Shown: positions 14,355-24,100 of the stretch, piece by piece
Layout: each line of letters starts with the position of its first letter
Position numbering within the stretch: the first letter of the stretch is position 1
Origin: Pedobacter sp. Leaf170
GTDB lineage: Bacteria; Bacteroidota; Bacteroidia; Sphingobacteriales; Sphingobacteriaceae
Assembly (NCBI RefSeq): GCF_920984665.1
Contig: NZ_CAKLBP010000012.1
Span: 1-39,385 of the forward strand
DNA length: 39,385 nucleotides
Direction of reading: 5' to 3'
Program-made: the position numbers and the translations under genes
The notes under the pieces: generated by a model
Databases searched by the model: none
The model's input: the letters and a program-made list of their open reading frames with translations, nothing else
What the model was told of the DNA's origin: nothing

Positions 14355-17300
14355 ATGAGCAGACTTTATCTCGCATGCATGCTATTGCTGGTAGTTTTTA
14401 CTGCGCAAGCGCAAACCCGAAAATTAAGCGGAACAGTTTACGAATCGGGTACTACAACTACCATTCCCGGCGCCAACATTTCAGTTTCTGGTACCAATGC
14501 CAAAGCAATTAGTGATGTTAATGGCAAGTTTACCATTGATGTTTCTTCTGATAAGCCTTACACCTTACTAATTAAATATGTAGGTTACGCAGATCAGTCA
14601 ATCGTTATTCAACCAACCGACCAGAATATCAAAATTAATATGGCTTCGCAAGCCAATGATTTAGATGAGGTTGTTGTAGTTGGTTTCGGTACAATTAAAA
14701 GGCGGGATTTAACGGGTGCAGTAGCATCTGTAAAAGCGGCTGATATTGTTAAAGCACCTACTCATAATGCCATCGAGGCTATTCAGGGTAGAGCTGCCGG
14801 TGTAGATATTACCCGAAGCAGTGGTAGTGCAGGTGCAGGTGTAAATATACAAATCAGAGGTACACGTTCTATTTCCAATAATCCATCTCCTTTATATGTA
14901 ATAGATGGGGTTCAAAATGGTGGAAGCATAAATAACATCAATCCTAATGATATTGAAACCATTGATGTATTGCAAGACGCATCTTCAACAGCTATTTATG
15001 GTTCTCAAGGTGCAAACGGTGTCGTTATTATCACAACCAAAAAAGGCACATCAGGCAAACCAAAAATTTCTTACAATGGTTACTATGGCATTAATGGCGA
15101 AACTGCTTTTCCAACACCTCGCCAAGGCGAAGATTATTTAACACTTAGGAGAGAATCTTTTAGAAACGATGCAGGTGTAATTACCCAAACTGATGCTCAA
15201 ATTTTTAATGGAGCAGGCGAGCTGGCCGCTATTCAAGCGGGTGCACTAGTAAATTGGATGGATTTAGCTATACAAAATGGAAGGCAACAAAGTCATACGG
15301 TTTCTATACGTGGTGGCTCAGAAAGCACAAAAGCATTATTCTCTTTAGGTTATTTTAACGAAGAGGGTGCATTAAAAAACAACGATTATAACCGTTACAA
15401 TTTCAGGTATAATATTGAACACAAAGTGAATAATTGGCTAAAAGCAGGCATAACTGGTCAGTTATCTTATAGTAAAACCAACGCCCGCCGAGATCCATTA
15501 TCTGCAGCCTTAACCGCTCTACCCTTCGGTACACCGTACAATGCAGATGGAAGTATTAACATATTTCCATTAGCGGGTTTTGCAACAGGTAATACAGCGC
15601 TTAGTCCGCTTACCGATGAAAGACCAGGTGCGGCCATTGACGAAAATTTAGGAACAGAAGTAAATGCAACTGCTTTTACAGAAATTACACCAATAAAAGG
15701 GCTTACCTATCGGATGAATTTCGGTACTGTATTAAGTAATAGCAGAAGAGGCGTTTTTAACGACCAATTTTCGAATGCACAAAATACAGTAAGATATGCA
15801 TCAGCCTCACTAACTAATAATAACGGAAGATATTACAACTGGGATAATGTTATCACGTATAATAAATCGATAGACAAACATAATTTCACCATTACCGCAT
15901 TATCAAGTTACATTCATAGCGATGCTGATGTAAACTCTGCAACGGGAATCAGGCAAGTGCTGCCTTCGCAAGGTTTTAACAATCTTTTCGGTACCGAAGC
16001 TTCAAGTCGGGTTACAACATCTGGCTTTACTCGTTTTGATTTATTAGCATTTGCCGGACGATTAAATTACAGCTACAATGGTAAATATTTATTTCAAGCT
16101 ACCCAGCGATGGGATGGTGCTTCAGTACTTGCACCAGGTAGGAAATGGGATGATTTCGCATCAGCTTCTGTTGGATGGGTAATTAGCAGCGAAGATTTTA
16201 TGAAAAGCCTGAAGCAGATTAGTAACTTAAAACTCAGAGCAAGTTATGGTTCGGCCGGTAATTCTGGAAGTGTTTCGCCCTATGGCTCACAAAGTTTAAT
16301 CAGCACTGTACCAATGGGCTTTGGCGAAGTGCCGGTTCCGGCATTCGGTTTCAGCGGCTCGGTCGCAAATCCTGATTTAGGCTGGGAACGTTCTACCACT
16401 TTAAATACAGGATTAGATATTGGCTTATTTAATAATCGTATTTCAGGTTCCTTAGAATTGTATCGTACTAAAACATCTGATATTATTTTAAGTAGAGGTT
16501 TACCTTTATCAAGCGGACAAAGTACAATTACACAAAATATTGGCGCAACCCTAAACAGCGGTATTAACGCAAGTTTAACCACTATTAACTTTCAAACCAA
16601 AGATTTTACATGGAGCACAACGGCAACGTTTTCTCGCAACAAAGAAAGAATTACAGCCTTAATTGATGGTAGAAATATTGTAGCTTCAAATAATCCTGAA
16701 GAGAATTCGCTTTTTATCGGCTCTCAGGTTAAAGTATTTTACACTTACAAAAAGCTGGGAATTTGGCAGTTAGATGAAAATCCAGGCGCATTAAGTTTAG
16801 CCGGTCAAGCTTTTAGGTTTGGTGATATTAAATTACAAGATGTTAATGGTGATGGCATTATAGATCCGGCAAACGATAGACAAATCCTTGGCGGAATACA
16901 GCCAAAATGGTACGGAGGATTGCAAAATAATTTTAGATATAAGAATCTTGATTTAAGCATTTTCCTTATCGCAAGGTATGGGCAAACCGTTAAAGCAGAA
17001 TTTGTTGGAAGATACAATCCGGGTGGTGTAGCCAACGGACCAGATAATTTCGACTATTGGACAATCAACAATCCATCTAATGATTTTCCTCGTCCTCGCC
17101 AAGGTAATGGCTTATCAAGTATTTACCCAAATCAATACCAATCTTTATTATATATTGATGGTTCATTCTTCAAGATAAAAAATATACAATTAGGCTACAC
17201 ATTGCCTAAAAGCATTACTGATAAATTAAAAATCGGTTCTCTACGTGCTTATGCTACCGGCTCTAACATATTCACTTACTCGAAAAATAAATTATTGAGA

Positions 17301-17381
17301 GATTACGATCCAGAGCGTGGCGGTGCTGAATCATCACCATTAAGCCGCCAGTTTGTATTTGGTTTCAATTTAGATTTATAA
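14355..17381 (+). CDS. susC: SusC/RagA family TonB-dependent outer membrane transporter
   Basis: A 1008-residue outer membrane glycan importer. The signal peptide covers about 1-20 (ending AQAQ). A CarboxypepD_reg-like beta-sandwich (about 22-100) is recognised by KLSGTVYE, TIPGANISV and GKFTIDV. The plug domain (about 105-215) has LDEVVVVGFGTIKRRDLTGAV and ends with the SusC signature DASSTAIYGSQGANGVVIIT. The rest is a 22-strand barrel ending FVFGFNLDL, with the aromatic/aliphatic terminal strand needed for assembly. It works with the adjacent SusD lid, 16 bp downstream. Together they bind and import oligosaccharides using TonB energy. The substrate is inferred from the GH109 and kinase neighbours and not from the transporter itself. 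Confidence 0.96.
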   Translation: MSRLYLACMLLLVVFTAQAQTRKLSGTVYESGTTTTIPGANISVSGTNAKAISDVNGKFTIDVSSDKPYTLLIKYVGYADQSIVIQPTDQNIKINMASQANDLDEVVVVGFGTIKRRDLTGAVASVKAADIVKAPTHNAIEAIQGRAAGVDITRSSGSAGAGVNIQIRGTRSISNNPSPLYVIDGVQNGGSINNINPNDIETIDVLQDASSTAIYGSQGANGVVIITTKKGTSGKPKISYNGYYGINGETAFPTPRQGEDYLTLRRESFRNDAGVITQTDAQIFNGAGELAAIQAGALVNWMDLAIQNGRQQSHTVSIRGGSESTKALFSLGYFNEEGALKNNDYNRYNFRYNIEHKVNNWLKAGITGQLSYSKTNARRDPLSAALTALPFGTPYNADGSINIFPLAGFATGNTALSPLTDERPGAAIDENLGTEVNATAFTEITPIKGLTYRMNFGTVLSNSRRGVFNDQFSNAQNTVRYASASLTNNNGRYYNWDNVITYNKSIDKHNFTITALSSYIHSDADVNSATGIRQVLPSQGFNNLFGTEASSRVTTSGFTRFDLLAFAGRLNYSYNGKYLFQATQRWDGASVLAPGRKWDDFASASVGWVISSEDFMKSLKQISNLKLRASYGSAGNSGSVSPYGSQSLISTVPMGFGEVPVPAFGFSGSVANPDLGWERSTTLNTGLDIGLFNNRISGSLELYRTKTSDIILSRGLPLSSGQSTITQNIGATLNSGINASLTTINFQTKDFTWSTTATFSRNKERITALIDGRNIVASNNPEENSLFIGSQVKVFYTYKKLGIWQLDENPGALSLAGQAFRFGDIKLQDVNGDGIIDPANDRQILGGIQPKWYGGLQNNFRYKNLDLSIFLIARYGQTVKAEFVGRYNPGGVANGPDNFDYWTINNPSNDFPRPRQGNGLSSIYPNQYQSLLYIDGSFFKIKNIQLGYTLPKSITDKLKIGSLRAYATGSNIFTYSKNKLLRDYDPERGGAESSPLSRQFVFGFNLDL

Positions 17382-17397
17382 CATTTAAGAAATTATC

Positions 17398-19155
17398 ATG
17401 AAAAGGAATATATTATTGTTCGCAACACTTTTATCAGCGTGTTTGGTTTCTTGCGAAAAACGTTTAGATGAAGTAAATCCAGGTGGCGCAACTGCTGATG
17501 CAACCTGGACAACACCACAAGGGTTTGTAACTGCAGTGAATGGTGCCTACCAGGAGCAACGTGCCTGGTACGGTAAGGAAGATGGTTTATTAGTTTCAGA
17601 AGGCGGAACCGATTTATGGTTCAATGCAAACAAGGCAAATTACGCAAATCAGCTTACACGCTATGAGGGTTTATCCGGTGCAACACCAAGCTCTTCGTTA
17701 GCATTGTTTAGGTTGTTTTATCGGGCAATTAATCTTTGTAACGCAGGAATCAATCGCATAGAAAGCGCAGGCTTTACAGACGCTGCAGAAAAAAACCGTC
17801 GTTTGGGCGAATTAAGATTTCTTCGTGGATTTTATTATTGGCACCTAGTAGAGCAATGGGGTGGAATAAATCTACGTACTCAGGAAACAACAACAGTAGA
17901 ATTAACTGCCACTCGTAGCTCGGTAAGTGCTTTTTACGATTTAATCATTGGCGATTTAAAATTCGCAGCAGAGAACTTACCTGTTTCTTCTTTCTGGGGT
18001 GCAGAATATAGTCGTGCATCTAAAAAAGCCGCACTTGGTTTTTTAGCAAGAGCATATTTATCCAGAGCATACTACGCAACCGGTATAGAGCGTACAGAAT
18101 ATTTTACGCTTGCCCGAAACACTGCAAACGAAGTTATCGCCCGTAAGGCTGAAATTGGTACTGATTTATGGGCAAGTCCGGCCGAACTCTGGAACCCCGC
18201 AAATAATAAAAACAATAAAGAAGCGCTTTACATCATCAGCAATTCTACAAATACGGCCATTGATTATGACGGTAATGCAAACAGATTACATGCATGGTAT
18301 TTAACGCAGTACAGCAATAAACCGGGTTTGGTTCAAAGTATTCCGTACGGGTTTGATGGTCAACGCCGTTTGCAACCTACACGTTTTCTTTTAGATTTGT
18401 TTAATGATCAGATAGATGCTCGTTATGCGGCAAGTTTCCAGGAAAACTGGTTGGCAAACTCTACAACAAATGGCTCAACAGCATTTACCTGGACGGCTGC
18501 ACAAGCTGCTACTTATGGTAAAGCTGCAAGTGTTGTTGGTGCAACTGTAGTAAGTGGAACCGGCCTTTCTTTACAAATTACTAAAAATGTAGTGGCTGAT
18601 AAAACCACCAAACCTTATGTGGTTGTAGATAGAGATGATTTATTCAATGCCAACGGTACAATAAAATCGTTAACAGATTTTGTAGCGTTAAAGAAGTTTT
18701 TAGATAATAACCGTACCGTTCCAAATTCTCAACCAGGTTTTAATGATGTTATTGTGATGCGTTTAGCAGAAATGTATTTAATATCCGCTGAAGCGGAATT
18801 TCAGATTGGAAATTATGGTGCGGCGGCAACACAATTAAATGTATTACGCACTCGTGCTGCTGTTAAAACACCTATAAACCAAACTGCAGCTATGCAAACA
18901 ACGGCTGCTGCAGTTCAAAGTGGTGGTATAGATTTTATTTTAGATGAACGTGCAAGAGAACTCTGCGGAGAACAAATCAGATGGTTCGATTTAAAAAGAA
19001 CACTAACCGGCGATCAGTTTGTAGCTCGTATTAAGGCTGCCAACCCAGATATTACTGCAGTGCAGGCATTTCACAGATTAAGACCAATACCCTTAACTGA
19101 ACTGAACGCCTTGCTAAATGCAGCGGAGTTTGGTCAAAATCCAGGATATCAATAA
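17398..19155 (+). CDS. susD: SusD/RagB family glycan-binding lipoprotein
   Basis: A 585-residue surface lipoprotein that caps the SusC barrel and captures the glycan. The lipobox is ACLVSC (Cys about 19) followed by EKRLDEVNPGG. The TPR-like helical N-terminal half includes RRLGELRFLRGFYYWHLVEQWGG (about 138-160), the most conserved SusD segment. The C-terminal part ends with DERARELCGEQIRWFDLKRT and FHRLRPIPLTELNA…NPGY, the usual RagB/SusD ending. It is translated from the same message as susC and is followed by a strong terminator, so it is the last gene of the locus. Confidence 0.96.
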   Translation: MKRNILLFATLLSACLVSCEKRLDEVNPGGATADATWTTPQGFVTAVNGAYQEQRAWYGKEDGLLVSEGGTDLWFNANKANYANQLTRYEGLSGATPSSSLALFRLFYRAINLCNAGINRIESAGFTDAAEKNRRLGELRFLRGFYYWHLVEQWGGINLRTQETTTVELTATRSSVSAFYDLIIGDLKFAAENLPVSSFWGAEYSRASKKAALGFLARAYLSRAYYATGIERTEYFTLARNTANEVIARKAEIGTDLWASPAELWNPANNKNNKEALYIISNSTNTAIDYDGNANRLHAWYLTQYSNKPGLVQSIPYGFDGQRRLQPTRFLLDLFNDQIDARYAASFQENWLANSTTNGSTAFTWTAAQAATYGKAASVVGATVVSGTGLSLQITKNVVADKTTKPYVVVDRDDLFNANGTIKSLTDFVALKKFLDNNRTVPNSQPGFNDVIVMRLAEMYLISAEAEFQIGNYGAAATQLNVLRTRAAVKTPINQTAAMQTTAAAVQSGGIDFILDERARELCGEQIRWFDLKRTLTGDQFVARIKAANPDITAVQAFHRLRPIPLTELNALLNAAEFGQNPGYQ

Positions 19156-19171
19156 ATAACCTCTCAACAAC

Positions 19172-19200
19172 AAAAAAGCAGGCAATTTGCCTGCTTTTTT
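19172..19200. terminator. Bidirectional Rho-independent terminator after susD
   Basis: A 12-bp perfect stem, AAAAAAGCAGGC (19172-19183) with GCCTGCTTTTTT (19189-19200), has a 5-base loop and closes in its own T-run. It lies between susD and the convergent gene at 19226 and can terminate both. Confidence 0.93.
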
Positions 19201-19225
19201 ATTAAATGAATTTTAGTTCTATTTG

Positions 19226-19876
19226 TTATTTGGCAACTTGATCATCATTGTATTTTTTGAAAATCATTGCTAAATCATCAAATCCTAAATATTTTGATTG
19301 AAATTGTTTTGTAAGTGCTGTGTTGTCTGCAAAGGCTTTTGATAAAATATCAATATAATTCTTCTTGGTAAGTTCGTAAGTTGTATTACCATCTTCATAA
19401 AAAAAAGTTTCATCAATACCTGTTGTTGAAGCACCACTAGAAAAAGAAGTTGTACTCGCAAAATTTGCTCTGCCGTTAGATGTTTGCATACTTGGCGCTG
19501 AACCCATGCTTCTACTCGCCGAACCTACCATAGTGTATATATTAAATTTTCTAAAAAACTTTGTAGTTGGGGTAATAGCAGCAACTGATGCTAAATACAA
19601 CTTATTTGGCTTGTTATTCTCAGATTTTACCACTAAGCTATCTTTACCACCAGATAATACAACGGATTGTATTTTATCTAGACTTAGCGTTTTCTGTTCT
19701 GTTTCGTTATCGCTTTTGTAAACAATAGAATTTAAAGACGGAGGGCAATAAATAAAGCCATCAATTTTTTGTCCATTGGTATCATAATAGTGTCCAAATT
19801 TATAATCTTTGGCACTTTGGGCAGAGGCTGATAAGGAGAGTATAATCAGCCCTGCAAATAAATTTAATTTTAGCAT
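19226..19876 (-). CDS. Exported protein of unknown function
   Basis: 216 residues with a signal peptide (MLKLNLFAGLIILSLSASAQ, cleavage after about 20). The mature protein starts AKDYKFGHYYDTNGQKIDGFIYC. A central low-complexity Ser/Ala/Thr segment lies at about 118-155 (SASRSMGSAPSM…), and the C-terminal part is charged (MIFKKYNDDQVAK). No catalytic motif or known domain is recognisable to me. The conserved-looking start (KFGHYYD…DGFI) resembles other Bacteroidota periplasmic hypotheticals. It is monocistronic and convergent to susD, with a shared terminator. Confidence 0.65.
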   Translation of the reverse strand: MLKLNLFAGLIILSLSASAQSAKDYKFGHYYDTNGQKIDGFIYCPPSLNSIVYKSDNETEQKTLSLDKIQSVVLSGGKDSLVVKSENNKPNKLYLASVAAITPTTKFFRKFNIYTMVGSASRSMGSAPSMQTSNGRANFASTTSFSSGASTTGIDETFFYEDGNTTYELTKKNYIDILSKAFADNTALTKQFQSKYLGFDDLAMIFKKYNDDQVAK

Positions 19877-20129
19877 AATGTAGATAATTTGTATTCTTAA
19901 AATTAATGAAAGTTATGCAGATTATTTTGATAAATCATTGTAATAAATCCGTTTAACTTGGATAGTTTAATAATTTTTATTTCTTTTTGATTTATTTAGA
20001 TTTTAAAAATTTAGCTGCTAATCAAAAATTTATATATCTCCACCATAAAATTTTGACAAACATTAATGCTCTGATGAGGTTGTTTCAATAGGCATTGGCA
20101 ACATGTGCTTTAAAATTTTAAATTATCCG

Positions 20130-20137
20130 TATTTTTG
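20130..20137 (+). promoter_or_regulatory. -7 element upstream of lpxK
   Basis: TATTTTTG matches TAnnTTTG and ends 13 bases before the lpxK ATG at 20151. No TTG sits at the expected -33 distance. Transcription would start near 20143, giving a very short leader. Confidence 0.45.
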
Positions 20138-20150
20138 AAAACACGACAGT

Positions 20151-21212
20151 ATGCTACTTAACTATCTACGCCTTTTACTTCTGCCATTTTCACTTATTTA
20201 CGGTATAGCTATAACATTACGCAAAAAGCTATATGACTGGGGCATCCTATCATCTGTAAAATTCGATTTGCCGGTAATATGCATAGGTAATCTGGCTGTG
20301 GGCGGTTCTGGCAAAACGCCTACAACAGAGTATCTGGTAAGGTTACTTGCTGATTATAAAATTGCAATTCTAAGTCGCGGATATGGCAGAACAACAAAAG
20401 GCTTTATACTTGCTGATGAAAGTGCAACTGCCGAAACAATAGGAGATGAGCCATTACAATACTTTCAAAAGTTTAATAATGTAACAGTTGCCGTTTGTGA
20501 AAACAGAGTTAAAGGCATCGAAAAATTAAAAGACAAGCATGATTTAATCATTTTGGATGATGCATTTCAACATCGTAGCGTGAGGGCAGGCTTAAATATT
20601 TTACTTTTTGAATTTAGAAAATTAGGTACTTTGCAGTTCTTGCTTCCGGCAGGAAATTTAAGAGATGTTTTTGCATCAAGAAAGCGGGCAGATGTTTTGT
20701 TAGTAACAAAGGCTCCAGTGCCGCTTCTGCATGTTGCGCAACAAGCCTCAATTAATGAGTTACAACCTGATGAAACTCAAAAAGTATTGCACTCTTATTT
20801 AAAGTATAGCGATTTAAAGCATTTATACAGTGCCGAAATCCGGTCTTTGGAGTCAATAAAAGAGCACGAGATATTTTTACTTACCGGAATCGCAAACCCA
20901 GCGCCACTTATTGAAGAGCTCGAAAAGTATTCTAAAACCATTAAGCACGAAGAATTTCCAGATCATTATGCTTTTAAGCAAGCTGATATTGGCAAATTTA
21001 AATCAGCTTTTGAAGCCGGAGTAAAAAAAGAAAAAATCATTATCACAACAGAAAAGGATAGCAAGCGTTTAAAATCTGCGGAGTTTAAAGATTTACTGGT
21101 AAATTTACCGGTATATTTTTTACCCATCGAGGTTGAATTATTTGAAGAAGATAAGATTACCTTTGATGAACTTATTTTAAACTATGTTAAGAGCAATAGA
21201 AGAAACAGTTGA
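20151..21212 (+). CDS. lpxK: Tetraacyldisaccharide 4'-kinase
   Basis: Phosphorylates the 4' position of the lipid A disaccharide at the inner membrane, the sixth step of lipid A synthesis. An N-terminal amphipathic or membrane segment (about 1-22) precedes the P-loop GNLAVGGSGKTP (46-57), which is diagnostic for LpxK. LSRGYGR (about 77-83) and the DDAFQHR motif follow in conserved order. The 353-residue length is typical. The 3' end overlaps the purine nucleoside phosphorylase gene by 29 bp, so the two are cotranscribed. No other lipid A gene is in view. Confidence 0.96.
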   Translation: MLLNYLRLLLLPFSLIYGIAITLRKKLYDWGILSSVKFDLPVICIGNLAVGGSGKTPTTEYLVRLLADYKIAILSRGYGRTTKGFILADESATAETIGDEPLQYFQKFNNVTVAVCENRVKGIEKLKDKHDLIILDDAFQHRSVRAGLNILLFEFRKLGTLQFLLPAGNLRDVFASRKRADVLLVTKAPVPLLHVAQQASINELQPDETQKVLHSYLKYSDLKHLYSAEIRSLESIKEHEIFLLTGIANPAPLIEELEKYSKTIKHEEFPDHYAFKQADIGKFKSAFEAGVKKEKIIITTEKDSKRLKSAEFKDLLVNLPVYFLPIEVELFEEDKITFDELILNYVKSNRRNS

Positions 21213-21999
21213 ATATATAAAACGTAAAACCCAGGATTTTAAACCAGAGATAGGCATTATTTTAGGCACTGGCTTGGGTGGTTTAGTTAAAGATATCGAA
21301 GTTGAGCATCAATTGATGTATTCAAACATCCCTAACTTTCCAATTTCTACACTGGAATTTCATAGCGGCAAACTAATATTTGGAACCTTAAATGGGAAGA
21401 AGATTGTAGCCATGCAAGGTCGTTTGCATTATTATGAGGGCTATAGTATGCAGCAAATTACCTTTCCGGTAAGAGTAATGAAAGGTTTAGGTATCGAAAA
21501 TCTAATTGTTTCCAATGCTGCGGGTTCTTTAAATCCAGAATTTAAAAAGGGCGATTTAATGATTATTGAAGATCACATCAATCTTCAGCCTGATAATCCA
21601 TTACGTGGTCTAATTGAAAGTTCGCTTGGTCCGCGTTTTCCGGATATGAGTGAGCCTTACAAGCGTACTATAATTGCAAAAGCTTTAGAAATTGCTAAAA
21701 ACGTAGATGTTAAGTGCCATAAAGGTGTTTATGTTGCGGTTTCTGGTCCGAATCTGGAAACCAAAGCGGAGTACAAATATTTGCGTTTAATAGGCGCTGA
21801 TGCAGTTGGTATGAGCACCGTTCCGGAAGTTATCGTTGCCAACCATGCCGGTTTGCCGGTTTTTGCCATTTCTGTATTAACAGATGAGGGTTTTCCTGAA
21901 GAATTAAAGCCATTTAATTTAGATGAAATTTTAGAAGCAGCTGCTAAAGCAGAACCAAAAATGACAGATATCTTAACCAAACTAATTGCTGAATTGTAA
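21184..21999 (+). CDS. Purine-nucleoside phosphorylase, trimeric PNP family
   Basis: Phosphorolysis of purine nucleosides to base plus ribose-1-phosphate in salvage, 271 residues. Family blocks are ILGTGLGGL (phosphate loop), GRLHYYEGY (catalytic His), SNAAGSLNPEFKKGDLMII and GPNLETKAEYKYLRLIGADAVGMSTVPEV. At the position of human PNP Asn243 (SLITNK) this protein has Asp (SVLTDE, about D234). In methylthioadenosine phosphorylases and in the human N243D mutant, Asp favours 6-aminopurines, so the substrate range may differ from strict inosine/guanosine enzymes. It overlaps lpxK by 29 bp and is followed after 1 bp by the porin gene. Confidence 0.93.
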   Translation: MLRAIEETVEYIKRKTQDFKPEIGIILGTGLGGLVKDIEVEHQLMYSNIPNFPISTLEFHSGKLIFGTLNGKKIVAMQGRLHYYEGYSMQQITFPVRVMKGLGIENLIVSNAAGSLNPEFKKGDLMIIEDHINLQPDNPLRGLIESSLGPRFPDMSEPYKRTIIAKALEIAKNVDVKCHKGVYVAVSGPNLETKAEYKYLRLIGADAVGMSTVPEVIVANHAGLPVFAISVLTDEGFPEELKPFNLDEILEAAAKAEPKMTDILTKLIAEL

Positions 22000-22000
22000 C

Positions 22001-24046
22001 ATGCGCAAGGCTATTCTCCTATGTTTGGCAATTTTGTTTTTCATCGTTAAAAACGATGCAAAAGCGCAAGATTTAAAAACTAATGTTGGTAATAATAAGG
22101 AACTTGATTCGCTACGTAAAAAAGAAGAGGGTGAAAAAGATTCTGTCATTTTTACGGCAAAGTTTATAAAATATACTAAAATGGCTATGAGCAGAGACAG
22201 TATTGTTTTATTGCCATTAGATACTTCTACATATAATATTCAAAATTATAGTCCACTTTTACAGCCAAGGCATCCGGCTATTACAACGGGTAGCGTTGGG
22301 CAGGTAGCCCGACCTTTACTTTATGAGCCATCTAAAAGAATTGGTTTTGATGTGGGTTTCCATTCTTTAGATTATTATGCTTTAAATCCTGAAGATATAA
22401 TTTATTATCAGGCAAGAGCACCATTTACAAGCTTGTACTTGGTTAGTGCAGGTCAAAAAGAGCAATATTTTAAAGCCATTCACAGTCAGAATATTAAAAA
22501 AAACTGGAATATGGGCGTCAATTTTAACCGAATGGATTCCCGTGGTTTTTACAGTAGACAAAGAGGAGATAATTTAAATATTGCCATTTTCAGTTGGTAT
22601 CAATCGCCAAATAAAAGATACAACATGTGGGCTTCTGCAATTTTTAATACTTTAAGAGCTTATGAAAATGGTTCAATAGCAGAGCAAACGATTTTTAATG
22701 ATGATTATGTAAAAATTGATAGAAAGGCCGAAGCAACCAATTTAACATCTGCCCGAAATCTGTACCGAAAAAATACAATCTTTTTAAAGCAAACTTATTA
22801 TGTTGGTCGTATAGATAGCGCTACAGCAACCAATACATCGGTTTTACCAACCAATAAGGTTACTTACACTTTGGAGTACAATAATGATAGCTATGGTTTT
22901 TTTAAAGATGAACTGGATAATAATTTGGTTATACCAAAGGCTTTGGACAAAAGCAGTAAATTGGGTATTAACAGCGTAAACGCTTTAGATGCAATTTACA
23001 CTAGTGATTCTACTCATTTGCAACATGTTAAAAACGAATTTATATACAGTTTCTTTTTAAGGGCAAAAAATTCGACTGTAATAAAAAATGAATTAAAACT
23101 TGATGCCGGCATAAAGCATGATTATTACAACTATACATCACTTGGCGCAAGAAGAGATGGTGTAACTTACGAAAACAGAACTTTTAGTTTTCAAAATTTG
23201 AGTGTTATTGGTGCGCTAAGCTATCGCTTTACCAGCAATATAGATTTAAACTTAGATGTGAACCAGATTTTTCAGGGCAGAAATGCAGGTGACTTTTTGT
23301 ATGAAGCGAAAAGTAGAATTGGTTTAGGTAAGGCAATAGGAAGAATCGAACTTGGTGCTTATCTTCAAAATCAGTCTCCATCACAGCTTTTTACCAGTTA
23401 TAACGGTAATCACTTTGAGTGGATAAATTCAGATTTAAAAAATACAAAAGTTGCCAACCTATCTTTTGGTTACATAAATGATAAACTAGGTTTAGAAGCG
23501 GGTGCAAAATATTTTCTAACCAGCAACTATTTATATTTTGGAACCACGATATTGGGATTAAATGATATTAATGTAAAGCCACTTCAAGAAAGTGCCGATA
23601 TTAGTTTAATTAGATTAGATGTTGCCAAAAGATGGCGTTTTGGAAAGTTCTTAATTGAAAACTATTTAGCTTATCAAAAAACTGATAATAATGATGTGTT
23701 AAGAACACCAGAATTTTACACCTGCAATAGTTTCTCTTTCGATTTGAATCTTTTTAAAGTGCTTAAAACAAATATTGGTTTCGATGTTAGATATAATACC
23801 AGCTATGCAAATTATTTATATTCGCCTGCTATTAGTCAATTTTACATAGACCGCGAAGCTACAGTTTTGAAATCCGTACCTGTTGTTGATGTGTATTTAA
23901 AAGCGAATTTGAAGAGAGCAAATATTTTTGTTAAGTACGATTATGCTAATCAAGGTTTTTTATCCAAAGGATATTATACAGTTAATCGATACCCAATGCC
24001 AGATGCTTTGCTAAAATTCGGCTTAACCTGGAATTTTTACGATTAA
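22001..24046 (+). CDS. Putative outer membrane porin (PF14121-type)
   Basis: 681 residues. The signal peptide MRKAILLCLAILFFIV… ends near KAQD (about 23). After a polar region, the segment SLDYYALNPEDIIYYQARAP…SAGQKEQ and HSQNIKKNWNMGVNFNRMDS is typical of the Bacteroidota putative-porin family. The rest is alternating beta-strand sequence ending LKFGLTWNFYD, consistent with a large barrel. I start at the ATG at 22001, one base after the PNP stop. An in-frame TTG 15 bases earlier would overlap PNP and lacks a signal-peptide rationale. It is the last gene of the lpxK-PNP-porin unit, and a strong terminator follows. The transported solute is unknown. Confidence 0.88.
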   Translation: MRKAILLCLAILFFIVKNDAKAQDLKTNVGNNKELDSLRKKEEGEKDSVIFTAKFIKYTKMAMSRDSIVLLPLDTSTYNIQNYSPLLQPRHPAITTGSVGQVARPLLYEPSKRIGFDVGFHSLDYYALNPEDIIYYQARAPFTSLYLVSAGQKEQYFKAIHSQNIKKNWNMGVNFNRMDSRGFYSRQRGDNLNIAIFSWYQSPNKRYNMWASAIFNTLRAYENGSIAEQTIFNDDYVKIDRKAEATNLTSARNLYRKNTIFLKQTYYVGRIDSATATNTSVLPTNKVTYTLEYNNDSYGFFKDELDNNLVIPKALDKSSKLGINSVNALDAIYTSDSTHLQHVKNEFIYSFFLRAKNSTVIKNELKLDAGIKHDYYNYTSLGARRDGVTYENRTFSFQNLSVIGALSYRFTSNIDLNLDVNQIFQGRNAGDFLYEAKSRIGLGKAIGRIELGAYLQNQSPSQLFTSYNGNHFEWINSDLKNTKVANLSFGYINDKLGLEAGAKYFLTSNYLYFGTTILGLNDINVKPLQESADISLIRLDVAKRWRFGKFLIENYLAYQKTDNNDVLRTPEFYTCNSFSFDLNLFKVLKTNIGFDVRYNTSYANYLYSPAISQFYIDREATVLKSVPVVDVYLKANLKRANIFVKYDYANQGFLSKGYYTVNRYPMPDALLKFGLTWNFYD

Positions 24047-24086
24047 ACAAAAAAAGCTCCCGAAATTTTTCGGGAGCTTTTTTTGT
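24047..24086. terminator. Strong bidirectional Rho-independent terminator
   Basis: Arms 24047-24065 and 24068-24086 are perfectly complementary over 19 bases (core AAAGCTCCCGAAA / TTTCGGGAGCTTT), with A7 on one side and T7 on the other. It separates the porin gene from the convergent beta-barrel gene at 24101 and can serve both strands. Confidence 0.94.
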
Positions 24087-24100
24087 ACTTAGATATTTTC

